64,000 bases of DNA from Robinsoniella sp. (GTDB lineage Bacteria; Bacillota; Clostridia; Lachnospirales; Lachnospiraceae): assembly GCA_023664735.1 (NCBI GenBank), contig JAMPFB010000003.1, positions 22,297 to 86,296 on the forward strand. Direction: 5' to 3'. The position numbers were made by a program, and so were the translations under genes. Every line of letters begins with the position of its first letter. Positions within the stretch are counted from its first letter, which is position 1. Of this stretch, positions 51,610-59,737 are shown in pieces. The notes beneath the pieces are model-generated. The model did not search any database and was not told the DNA's origin. It worked only from the letters and a program-made list of their open reading frames with translations.

Positions 51610-52275
51610 ATGAGAGTAAAGGAAAAGGGTTTTGAAGAAAGAGCTATAGAAGAAGAGGATGGAATTTTTGGCTGGGATGCCATTACGGAGGCTTTTGAAA
51701 AAATGTATCCGGGACAGGACAATCCGAAGCATTATGGAACCTTGATTTCATGGCGGTTTGGGGGAAACGACCCATTACCCGGTATCAGTATCTATGATGG
51801 GGGAGATTACTGGCATTTCGTCACATATGGACTTTCGGAAGTATATGAAAAGGAAACGGATAATCAGGAAATCAGCGGATATGGAATGGAATTTACTTTG
51901 AAATTGAAAAAGGAAAATTTGGGAGATGAAGAGGAGGAAGAAAGGGAAATCAAAGGGCTGTGTGGCATACTGCAGTCCATTGCCAGAATTACTTTTACGC
52001 AGGGAGAAGTATTTGGCATATATGAGTATCTATATACCGGACAGACAGAAGGAATAGATGTAAAAATGAAATCAAATATTACCGGCTTTATTACGGTTCC
52101 GGAGCCAAAGTGTAAATCCATTGATACGCCAAATGGAAAGGTGGAGTTTGTGGAATTGATAGGCGTAACAGATAGGGAATTGAAAAGCATAATGGCGAAA
52201 GAGCTGCAAGTAAAGGAAGTGTATGCTCTTTTAGATTCTGATGTTACGGATTATAGCAGGGAGTCTGTACTATAG
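51610..52275 (+). CDS. SUFU (suppressor of fused)-domain protein
   Basis: 221 residues. Family motifs include GWDAITEAFEKMYPGQDNPK and HYGTLISWRFGGNDPLPGIS, followed by DYWHFVTYGLSEVYEK, the hallmark of bacterial SUFU domains (PF05076). No signal peptide or membrane segment is present. Bacterial SUFU proteins are frequently immunity proteins of polymorphic toxin systems or stand alone. Here no toxin gene is adjacent. The shared promoter with the 1391-residue surface protein is the only link found. GGAGGAAC precedes the ATG. Confidence 0.85.
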   Translation: MRVKEKGFEERAIEEEDGIFGWDAITEAFEKMYPGQDNPKHYGTLISWRFGGNDPLPGISIYDGGDYWHFVTYGLSEVYEKETDNQEISGYGMEFTLKLKKENLGDEEEEEREIKGLCGILQSIARITFTQGEVFGIYEYLYTGQTEGIDVKMKSNITGFITVPEPKCKSIDTPNGKVEFVELIGVTDRELKSIMAKELQVKEVYALLDSDVTDYSRESVL

Positions 52276-52480
52276 GAAGATAAGGGGGATGGATTTAGGT
52301 AATAAAGGCTGTGATAGATGTGAAACTTGTGGAGAAAACATTTATTTTATGATTTCATTTACTGTATGGAAAATAAACGAATTTAGATGTTGACATATCT
52401 TGAAATAAGTGTTACTATGAACTTCGGAAATTTCTGAAATACATAAATATTGCCCGGGTTAAATAGAAAAAAGGAGAATT

Positions 52481-52825
52481 ATGAAAATGAAAAAATGTAA
52501 GAAAATGATTGCTGCGTTGTTGATTGGTGTGACGATGACAACAACAACAGCATATTCGGTAGGGGCAATGCCGTTATTTTATGCAGCCGGAGGTAGAGAC
52601 AAGCTAAAAGTGTATGTGATGGCTAATACTACAAAGGGAGTAAAAACAAACACAACCAGTTATAATCTAAAAAAAGGGAAGTATGTAAAAAAAGTTACTG
52701 TTCGGTTAAAGGAAGGATCATATGATAAATCAGCGAGTACAACGAGTGGTCTGGTAAAGATATCAAAAACAAACAATCCTTTTAAAACAGCAAAAGCAAC
52801 ATGGTCATGGACCTATTATAAATAA
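52481..52825 (+). CDS. Small secreted protein, possibly bacteriocin-like, preceding an ABC transporter
   Basis: 114 residues. Signal peptide about 1-30 (MIAALLIGVTMTTTTAYSVG). The mature part (about 80 residues) is basic, Lys/Thr/Tyr-rich and probably beta-stranded, with no cysteines. It ends in an aromatic cluster (WSWTYYK). No double-glycine leader is seen, so export is probably by Sec. The order of small secreted protein, membrane proteins and ABC ATPase resembles lactococcin 972-type loci, but sequence identity to that family could not be shown. A hairpin separates it from the transporter genes, as in loci where the peptide is made in excess. Confidence 0.6.
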   Translation: MKMKKCKKMIAALLIGVTMTTTTAYSVGAMPLFYAAGGRDKLKVYVMANTTKGVKTNTTSYNLKKGKYVKKVTVRLKEGSYDKSASTTSGLVKISKTNNPFKTAKATWSWTYYK

Positions 52826-52839
52826 TGCATCATTAATCA

Positions 52840-52884
52840 GCAGGGCATGTGTTGAACAGCAAGAAATAAAAATACATGCTCTGC
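52840..52884 (+). terminator. Partial terminator / processing hairpin between the secreted protein and the transporter
   Basis: GCAGGGCATGT (52840-52850) pairs with ACATGCTCTGC (52874-52884) with one mismatch, followed by ATTATTATTTG rather than a T-run. It would allow partial read-through into the permease genes. Confidence 0.6.
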
Positions 52885-52943
52885 ATTATTATTTGCCTTT
52901 TAGTAAAATTTCTAAAATAATATTGATTTGAATGGGAGAAAAC

Positions 52944-53972
52944 GTGAAGAACAGTATATTAAAATCAATAATGTTGTTTGCAATCATAATGATGAGCATA
53001 ACAATTTTCATACTTGCATATTCAGCCTATTTTTTATCCTTTCATAGTAAAGATAAGGATGTCCCCTTTTTTTCTGACGATTATATCATTTGTGAGTTTG
53101 GAGAAGAAGTACCGGAAATTGGTGATTTTAAGGAAAAAATCAAGGGATTTGGCTATAGCAATATTGCTTTCATTGATTATATGAGTGAGTATAGTTTCAT
53201 TAACTATTCTGATGATTTTTTAGAGAAATATGGTTTAAGCAGGGAGGAAAAGTCATCTGATAAGGTATTCGTAAATAAAAACCACGAAGACCAGTGTTAT
53301 TTGGAAGACGATAAAGAGTATATAAACTTATATGGGGAAAAATATGAGGTTGCAGGCTTTTTTGTGGAAAGCGAAACGGATATAGATGTCAGTTGTTATA
53401 TTGATACCAGTCATCCGAATGCTGTAGGAAATAATATGTATACTTATATTGCAATTGATTTGGATGGCTTTGACGAGAATAACAGAAATGAAATAAAAGA
53501 AACAATTCTAAATAATTATGAAGATGCTGTGATTTCGGATTGGAATGGCAAAATGAAAGGGAGCATATATGTAAACGATGTTTATTTTTATGTAGTGGTG
53601 TTATGCGGGATAATTCTTTGCATGAATTGTTCTGATTTTACAGACATGTGGGTTCGGTCATATAGGGCTGAATTGTCCATAAGAAGGCTTGTGGGCGCCG
53701 AGGCAAAGGCGAATCATATATTTATATTAAAACGGTTTTTGCAGCTTTATTTCTATTCGGCGATTAGTGGGATCTTGCTGGCAGAGCTTATCTTTGTGAT
53801 TTTCCGAAATAATGCAAAATTAGAAGCGGTCAGGTTGATTTTTGGTGACAGACTTGATTTCAAATATATACTGCTTTCCTTAATATCTGTTCTCTTGATT
53901 ACGGTCATAGTATTGGAAATCAGATACAGGAAAGATACAAAGAAAACAATTATGGATGGAGTAAGGGTTTGA
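52944..53972 (+). CDS. FtsX/MacB-type ABC permease, subunit 1
   Basis: About 342 residues from the GTG at 52944, five bases after GGGAG; an ATG at 52932 has no ribosome site. One N-terminal membrane segment (MLFAIIMMSITIFILAYSAY) is followed by an extracytoplasmic domain of about 170 residues and three further segments (about 210-232, 263-288, 300-325). This 1+3 topology is that of MacB/LolC-type permeases, which do not transport through the membrane in the usual way but move substrates outside the membrane. Its last bases overlap the TTG start of subunit 2. Sequence motifs of the FtsX domain are weak, so the call rests mainly on topology and context. Confidence 0.65.
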   Translation: MKNSILKSIMLFAIIMMSITIFILAYSAYFLSFHSKDKDVPFFSDDYIICEFGEEVPEIGDFKEKIKGFGYSNIAFIDYMSEYSFINYSDDFLEKYGLSREEKSSDKVFVNKNHEDQCYLEDDKEYINLYGEKYEVAGFFVESETDIDVSCYIDTSHPNAVGNNMYTYIAIDLDGFDENNRNEIKETILNNYEDAVISDWNGKMKGSIYVNDVYFYVVVLCGIILCMNCSDFTDMWVRSYRAELSIRRLVGAEAKANHIFILKRFLQLYFYSAISGILLAELIFVIFRNNAKLEAVRLIFGDRLDFKYILLSLISVLLITVIVLEIRYRKDTKKTIMDGVRV

Positions 53973-55126
53973 AAAATATTAGATTTTGTGTGGCAGCTTT
54001 AAGAGAGGATGTCCTTGGATTTATTTTTAAGATAGTTCAAATGACAATATCATTTATTATAATTGGCTTTATTATTAGTGGCATAAATGAAAATTATACG
54101 TTGAACAGGCAGATAAAAAATATTATGGGCAATAAGGAAATATATGTTTTAAAAGATAATAATGCTGATAGTTATTATGAAGAAATCATGTGGGATGAAT
54201 CCTATGTCCCCAAATTTCGGAAATTGACAGATGCCGCACTTGCTATACAGGACAGGATTCTTGTAATGAATAATGTGAATATTGTGGGAATGGAATACAA
54301 AAGATTAAATGTTTTGGAAGTATCGGGTTCATTTTTTGAAAAATATGAAATAAAAGGTGATTTTGATGAGTCGTCAATAAAAAATGATTTTATATTACAT
54401 AAATGCGAAGGCGGTATGGATAGCATAGTAAAACCTGCAATACTTAGTAATGGATTTAAGGGAAAGTATAAAAAAGGTGATGAAATAGCAGATGATGCCG
54501 GTAATCAGTATGTCGTATATGGTTTTTTGGATGATAAACAATATTATGCAGCGCCTATTCAGGGAAAAGAAATGAACCCATTGGAGGACGTTATTCTTAC
54601 ACCTGTTTATATAGATGTCAATGATGTGGACAGTATGTATTGGTTTCTCTATGGATGTCAGTTTCTTGTGGACGATATTTCAGAGCTTGATGAATTAATG
54701 GGTATCAACAATAAGGAAAGGATATTGGATACATATCTTGTAAGCTACACAAAACAGCTTGAGAATATCGGAAATGAGTATTTGAATTCTTTTGTGTTGG
54801 AAGGCATTTTAGGCATCTGTCTGTTTGTTTTTGCATTTGCAGGCATGGTCTGCACAATGCTTCAGCGAATAGCGGATAATGCTTATGAATATGCTGTCAA
54901 TATTCTTTGTGGAGCTAAGCTGACGGATATATATGCCAGAATAATCATGGAATTTGTTATGATTATCATGACTGGTGTCCTTGTGGCAATCTGTATTTTC
55001 AGGATAAGTCTGGCAACGCTTGGAATCGTAAGTCTGGCATTTTTTTGTTTCCTGATAATGTGTCTGTTTGCAAAGTACAAAATTGATTTTGAAAGCCTTG
55101 TGGAAAATTTACGGAGCAGGGGATAG
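53969..55126 (+). CDS. FtsX/MacB-type ABC permease, subunit 2
   Basis: 385 residues with a TTG start seven bases after GGAG. It has the same 1+3 topology as subunit 1: a segment at about 20-40, an extracytoplasmic domain of about 230 residues, and segments near 275-300, 325-345 and 350-370. The extracytoplasmic domain includes KPAILSNGFKGKYKKGDEIA, a stretch common in MacB periplasmic domains. Two unlike permeases and one ATPase suggest a heterodimeric complex. Translational overlap with subunit 1 and immediate continuation into the ATPase gene support one unit. Confidence 0.65.
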   Translation: MKNIRFCVAALREDVLGFIFKIVQMTISFIIIGFIISGINENYTLNRQIKNIMGNKEIYVLKDNNADSYYEEIMWDESYVPKFRKLTDAALAIQDRILVMNNVNIVGMEYKRLNVLEVSGSFFEKYEIKGDFDESSIKNDFILHKCEGGMDSIVKPAILSNGFKGKYKKGDEIADDAGNQYVVYGFLDDKQYYAAPIQGKEMNPLEDVILTPVYIDVNDVDSMYWFLYGCQFLVDDISELDELMGINNKERILDTYLVSYTKQLENIGNEYLNSFVLEGILGICLFVFAFAGMVCTMLQRIADNAYEYAVNILCGAKLTDIYARIIMEFVMIIMTGVLVAICIFRISLATLGIVSLAFFCFLIMCLFAKYKIDFESLVENLRSRG

Positions 55127-55135
55127 GTGGAGCAA

Positions 55136-55804
55136 ATGAGTATGATTGAATTAAAAGATATAAAAAAAGATTATGGGAAAGGGGAGAGTGTCGTACATGC
55201 CCTTAGAGGAATTACCTTATCCGTAGAGGAAGGGGAAGCAATTGCCATTATGGGAACAAGCGGCTGTGGAAAAAGCACGCTCCTAAACATACTTGGTTTT
55301 ATAGACCAATATACAGAGGGAGAGTATAGCTTGGATGGTAAGGATGTAAGTAAGCTTACGAAAAGTGAAATGGCAAAATACAGGAACCGGGTATTTGGCT
55401 TTGTGGTACAGGATTTTGCTCTTGTTTCCCGTCTTAAGGTGGACGAAAATGTTATGCTTCCGCTGGAATATGTGAAATTGTCAAAAAAAGAAAAAAACAG
55501 AATGGCGGAAGAGATTTTGAATAAGGTTGGCCTTAGCGAGAAAAAAAATACATATCCGTCAAATTTATCAGGAGGACAGAAGCAAAGGGTCGCCATAGCA
55601 AGAGCTCTTGTAAATAATGCAAAAATATTGTTATGCGACGAACCTACAGGCGCCTTGGATTCTGCCACTACAAAAGAGATTATGGAATTGTTTTTATCAA
55701 TTTCTAAAGAAAGTAAAAAGACGTTGATTATTGTCACACATGATGCAGAGGTAGCAAAATACTGTGACAGAATTATCCGTATAGAGGATGGGGTAATTGC
55801 TTAA
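55136..55804 (+). CDS. MacB/LolD-type ABC transporter ATPase
   Basis: About 222 residues. Walker A is IMGTSGCGKSTLLNILG, the Q-loop is FVVQDFALVSRLKVDENV, the signature is LSGGQKQRVAIARAL, Walker B is ILLCDEPTGALD, and the switch His is in IIVTHDAEVA. The ATG at 55136 lies after AGGTGGAG; a GTG at 55127 directly abutting the permease stop is an alternative. It is the energy subunit for the two permeases upstream and presumably acts in export, release or self-protection for the small secreted protein. Confidence 0.9.
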   Translation: MSMIELKDIKKDYGKGESVVHALRGITLSVEEGEAIAIMGTSGCGKSTLLNILGFIDQYTEGEYSLDGKDVSKLTKSEMAKYRNRVFGFVVQDFALVSRLKVDENVMLPLEYVKLSKKEKNRMAEEILNKVGLSEKKNTYPSNLSGGQKQRVAIARALVNNAKILLCDEPTGALDSATTKEIMELFLSISKESKKTLIIVTHDAEVAKYCDRIIRIEDGVIA

Positions 55805-55897
55805 AGGTTTTAGAAAACTCAGGGAAAAATGACGGGAAACTGCCACCGCTATGTTTGTTTGTGTTTTGAAAAGGTTTGCATGGAGATTTGGGGTGGG

Positions 55898-56209
55898 TTA
55901 ATCCAAATCAATCTTGGTAACCTGCCCGAAATGTTCAAGGTATTTTGTTCCAGACACTTTATCTTTTTCATTGAATTTGATATACACTAAAGCAATGCAG
56001 CCGTTTACCTGTTTGGTATGGCAGAAATCGCTGTCAGGATTTAAAAGATAGACATCTGTTTTACCAAGGTTTAAATCCATGACCTGACAGGAAGCCTGAG
56101 CTGTGAGCAGCGTGCCCACTGGCAGATAGGTTCTTTTCAATTTTCCCACAACAGGAAATTCAAATGTTTTTCCAGCTTTATCCTGATAGGAAATCTTTTT
56201 AAAAAGCAT
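55898..56209 (-). CDS. Small protein of unknown function, last gene of the minus-strand ABC locus
   Basis: 103 residues from an ATG at 56209 with GGGAGGA upstream; the frame is open further upstream, but that part overlaps the membrane protein gene by 199 bases and is less likely to be translated. Even so it overlaps the end of that gene by 73 bases. The product is probably a small beta-rich cytoplasmic protein (LPVGTLLTAQASCQVMDLNL, CIALVYIKFNEKDK). Not recognised. Confidence 0.5.
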   Translation of the reverse strand: MLFKKISYQDKAGKTFEFPVVGKLKRTYLPVGTLLTAQASCQVMDLNLGKTDVYLLNPDSDFCHTKQVNGCIALVYIKFNEKDKVSGTKYLEHFGQVTKIDLD

Positions 56210-56823
56210 ACATTTTTGATTCCTCCCAATGCCCAGAATATAATGGCATATCCTATCTGAAGCAATGCCTGAAACAGCATTTCTTTGTAATCCTCCGTTA
56301 TGGTGGTAATGACAGAAAAGTATATATTGTTCCACAGTATGGATTCAAGCAGCAGCGCCACTACAATTGCCGTGGCAATTACCGAAGAGCTGCTTTTATA
56401 CAATACAAAATACATAATCCCCATTACAAGAATATTTTCTATTATCACAAATAAAATATAATCCTTTACGCCCTTCTCCTGTACACTTATCAAAAGCATT
56501 GATATATGCAGCACACAACAGCTTATAGCCATAAACGAAGCGCTTTCCGCTAAATACATTCTTTTATTGATATAGAATATTTCACGCCCCTCTTCCTCAA
56601 CCAGATCCTGCATAAAAATAATATATGCAATGGCGCTTAATAGTACATAAAACACCTGATAACCGATTCTGATTACTATTTCATAATTGTTTTCTGACAC
56701 ATAGACGGATTTCCATATGTAATAAACCAATGGCAGAATGATAAGATAAATTGATACGACAAAAAGAAAAATAATACATTTGTTTTTTAATAGGAGAAAA
56801 AATTGTCTACTCTTTTTCATCAT
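56137..56823 (-). CDS. Membrane protein of the minus-strand ABC locus
   Basis: 228 residues with about six membrane segments. It starts four bases after the stop of the ATPase part, so it belongs to the same transcript and is probably an ABC-2-type permease or accessory. It has no soluble domain and no recognisable motif. Overlaps the next small gene. Confidence 0.55.
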   Translation of the reverse strand: MMKKSRQFFLLLKNKCIIFLFVVSIYLIILPLVYYIWKSVYVSENNYEIVIRIGYQVFYVLLSAIAYIIFMQDLVEEEGREIFYINKRMYLAESASFMAISCCVLHISMLLISVQEKGVKDYILFVIIENILVMGIMYFVLYKSSSSVIATAIVVALLLESILWNNIYFSVITTITEDYKEMLFQALLQIGYAIIFWALGGIKNVCFLKRFPIRIKLEKHLNFLLWEN

Positions 56824-56827
56824 AACT

Positions 56828-57654
56828 TTACTCTTCCCAGCTTACATACTCATAATAAATGTCTTCTAAAACAGCTTCCGTTTCCTCATACTGTAGCTTT
56901 TCCCTACTTATGATTCTATTTGTTAAAAGGTTGTTTTTATTGTATATTTTCAGTATTCGATAATCAGACTTGACTTTATTTAAATCCGCTTCATTCAGCT
57001 CGTAAATATATGATTTTTTGTGATTAGTTATATTTTTTGTGGCTTCCTCCAATACTTTTTTCCCATGCTTCATTATAATAACTTTATCGCAGATTGCTTC
57101 AATATCTTCCACAATATGAGTGGAGATAATGATGGTCTTTTCCTTTCCAAGCTGAGTCAAAATCCTTTTAAATCGCATTCTTTCTTCCGGGTCTAACCCT
57201 GTAGTAGGCTCATCAAAAATTAAGATTTCCGGATTGCCAAGCAGAGCCTGTGCGATTCCTAAACGCCTTACCATGCCTCCCGAAAGCTTTTTTACTTTTT
57301 TCTTTATGCAGTCCTCAAGATTTACAAGCTGAAGGCACTTTTTTATTTCCATTTCCTGCCTGCTCTTTTCGATTCCTTTCATATGTGCAAAATATAACAT
57401 AAAATCCCGAATTTCTGGGGTAAATATCCGATTGTATCTGCTTTGGGAAAGCATAATTCCCCTTGTGCATCCACAAAGCCAATGGCTCCGTTTTCAGGCT
57501 CATAAATACCAGTAATGCAGCGCAGCAATGTGGTCTTACCAGCCCCATTTGGGGCAAGAATGCCGTAGATTCCCCGTTCAAACCTGATAGACAGATTCTC
57601 TAATGCTTTATGCTTTCCAAAGCTCTTTTCCAGATTTTTTACAATAATTTTCAT
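56828..57654 (-). pseudogene. ABC transporter ATPase split by a frameshift or small deletion
   Basis: The first frame (57654 to 57379) carries Walker A (LAPNGAGKTTLLRCITG) and ends after GYLPQKFG. The second frame (57454 to 56828) carries the rest: RDFMLYFAHMKGIEK, signature KLSGGMVRRLGIAQALLG, Walker B ILIFDEPTTGLD and the switch His in IIISTHIVEDIE. The overlap reads in two frames (YLPQKFG and FTPEIRDF come from the same bases), and the joint product would lack several residues between the Q-loop and the helical domain. Either the gene is dead, a frameshift is used, or the sequence has an error. It belongs to the bacitracin/ABC-2 ATPase type. Confidence 0.75.
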
Positions 57655-57667
57655 ATACTAAAAACCT

Positions 57668-59344
57668 CTATTGTCCCTTCTTGCTTATATACTGCTCCTT
57701 ATACCAGTTAAGCAGATATTCTTTCTTGAACATGTAACACATAACCATATCATCAAAGTATGCTTCTCTGTCTGCTCCATTTATGTCAGGCATCCAGATA
57801 AATACTTTGTTGGAAAGAGATTTCTTCAATTCCCCTTCAAGTGCTTCAAAGCCATCAACGGTTTCTTTTATATCGTCCAAAATCCTGCTTTCATTATAAC
57901 TGGATGGAAATAAAAAACGATATCCTTCATATTTTATTTCAGTCACAAAGCCGCTTAAAAGCATGACCTCTCTGACTGTTCCGGAAAAACTTTGTGGACT
58001 GTGTCTGCCTCGTTCCTGTATCGGAGACTTTTCATCTTCTATCAGATTGCTGTACACTGTTTTAGGATAATCCACATGCACTTCAAATGGAACTGCTTTA
58101 GGCAGGGTTATTTGGGAAAAACATATATTTTCCCCATCATATACTTTGTGAAAGCCAGCTATGGGATAGTATGGCAGACCTGCAGGCAGATAAATTCCTG
58201 CGTATTCCCCATAAAAGGGACATCCGTTTCCTTCATATTCAAAAGTGATTTCTTTCGTTCCTTCAGGCACATAAACATAAAGATAGTCGCCTTCTCTCTG
58301 ATAGCTCAAGTTGTCCTCCCATTGATTATAAATTCTTTTTATCTCAAAGACATGATACAGAGTAAATGCATATGGTTCTTTATTTGTACCAGTATCATGA
58401 ATCGAAAGAGTAGTTTTTGCTTTTAACTGGTTAGAAACCTTTAATTCCATCTGATAGCTCTCCACCGAAAAACCAGCTTCTTTTTTTTCAGACTGTTGCA
58501 ATCCTCTATAATGTAACTGGCTATATACCAAGGAAGCCTCTTTGCCAAAGCCTGTTAAATTTGTGCGTGGTGTCATAAAAATCCCTAAGCATGCAATTGC
58601 TACCAAAATACATAAAAAAGGATATATGATTTTTTTCATGCTTCTATGAAAATAAAAGGTAAGCACTGCGAGATGGATAACAATCCAAAATGCTATTATG
58701 GCGATTCGTTGTATTTGAATTGGATATCCCAAATAACCATTCACGCTAAAATTGGCATTTTCCGGAAATATTTCGATAATGGAAGCGTCCAGATTCAAAA
58801 GGAAATTGATTTCGTTTTTTATGGGAGAAGTAATGCAGATAATTCCTGCAAGTAGCAAGACTCTCAATAAATTATAGGATGGGATTGAAAGACACTTCCC
58901 TATAACAAGTGCAAGTACCCCGCACATTCCCACATTTACTATAATATTGATTAGGATATGCCAAAGAAAATCACTGGAAGCATGAAAAGAAATGGCATAT
59001 AAGCATATGCAATATCCCATAAGAAATACTGTAAGAACAAAATGAACCAAAAGCAGGCACATTACCTGCTTTTTCTCTCCCTTTCTATATGACAATGCAT
59101 CTAAGGCTTCCTGCATGGAATATTTCTGAAAAGTGCAAAAATACTGCACTGCCGTTACAAGTAAAATAAGAAAATAGAAAATGCTGTAATTTACAATAGG
59201 ATAAAGGAAATCTGTTGTATAATAACTGTTTTCTGCTTTTATGACAAGGCACATTTTTGTAATCTCCGTCAAAAGCCAGATATATATGGCAAGAAGCAGA
59301 TAGGTAACCTTATGCAAAAAAAGCTGTTTTATGTATTTTGCCAT
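57668..59344 (-). CDS. Large ABC-type membrane protein with extracytoplasmic domain
   Basis: 558 residues. About seven membrane segments occupy residues 1-260. A soluble domain of about 290 residues follows, containing beta-rich segments (VESYQMELKVSNQLKAKTTL, GDYLYVYVPEGTKEITFEYE) like those of M1-peptidase-type permeases, but no HEXXH zinc motif. It is the first gene of the minus-strand locus and is followed by the ATPase 14 bases later. Possibly the permease of a peptide-resistance or export system; the frameshifted ATPase makes activity doubtful. Confidence 0.55.
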   Translation of the reverse strand: MAKYIKQLFLHKVTYLLLAIYIWLLTEITKMCLVIKAENSYYTTDFLYPIVNYSIFYFLILLVTAVQYFCTFQKYSMQEALDALSYRKGEKKQVMCLLLVHFVLTVFLMGYCICLYAISFHASSDFLWHILINIIVNVGMCGVLALVIGKCLSIPSYNLLRVLLLAGIICITSPIKNEINFLLNLDASIIEIFPENANFSVNGYLGYPIQIQRIAIIAFWIVIHLAVLTFYFHRSMKKIIYPFLCILVAIACLGIFMTPRTNLTGFGKEASLVYSQLHYRGLQQSEKKEAGFSVESYQMELKVSNQLKAKTTLSIHDTGTNKEPYAFTLYHVFEIKRIYNQWEDNLSYQREGDYLYVYVPEGTKEITFEYEGNGCPFYGEYAGIYLPAGLPYYPIAGFHKVYDGENICFSQITLPKAVPFEVHVDYPKTVYSNLIEDEKSPIQERGRHSPQSFSGTVREVMLLSGFVTEIKYEGYRFLFPSSYNESRILDDIKETVDGFEALEGELKKSLSNKVFIWMPDINGADREAYFDDMVMCYMFKKEYLLNWYKEQYISKKGQ

Positions 59345-59675
59345 TTACCATTTCTCTTTTCCTGTGGCTTTGCCCAGAAAAATCCTTTCGTACATTTTGC
59401 TGAATACACTGCCTGTCCCATTGATCTTCCTGATACATTTATATTTAAAATACCATTTGAATGCTTTTGTGTCAAGCGAAACTTGTTTTTCGTACTAAAA
59501 AATTAAAAAAGCAATGTAGCCTTTTAGTGGTCGCTAAATGAGACATATCAATAGGCTTTTCTTAAGATACAATGTTCCTTATGTTGCCAACATTGACCGT
59601 TGTGCTTTTGCAGATTGAGGGCGTGTCCCTGTGGCTGAACTGTTACAGATTTTCATAAAAATAAAGAACAGGCGT
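59345..59675. other. Divergent intergenic region before rarA
   Basis: It has no gene-like frame. It contains the recurring motif GGCTGAACTGTTAC (59633-59646). The promoter of rarA follows directly at 59676; no clear promoter for the minus-strand ABC locus was identified. Confidence 0.4.
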
Positions 59676-59704
59676 TTGCCAACAAAGTAAAAACATGGTA
59701 CAAT
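59676..59704 (+). promoter_or_regulatory. Promoter for rarA
   Basis: TTGCCA (59676-59681), 17-base spacer, TGG-TACAAT extended -10 (59699-59704). The start codon is only about 33 bases downstream. Confidence 0.7.
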
Positions 59705-59737
59705 AATCCCAACAGAAATATAACCAAAACATAGGCG

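Noticed and set aside
55898..56335. 145-codon version of the small gene at the end of the minus-strand ABC locus
   Set aside because: The first 42 codons overlap the membrane protein gene; a start at 56209 with a good ribosome site is more likely.
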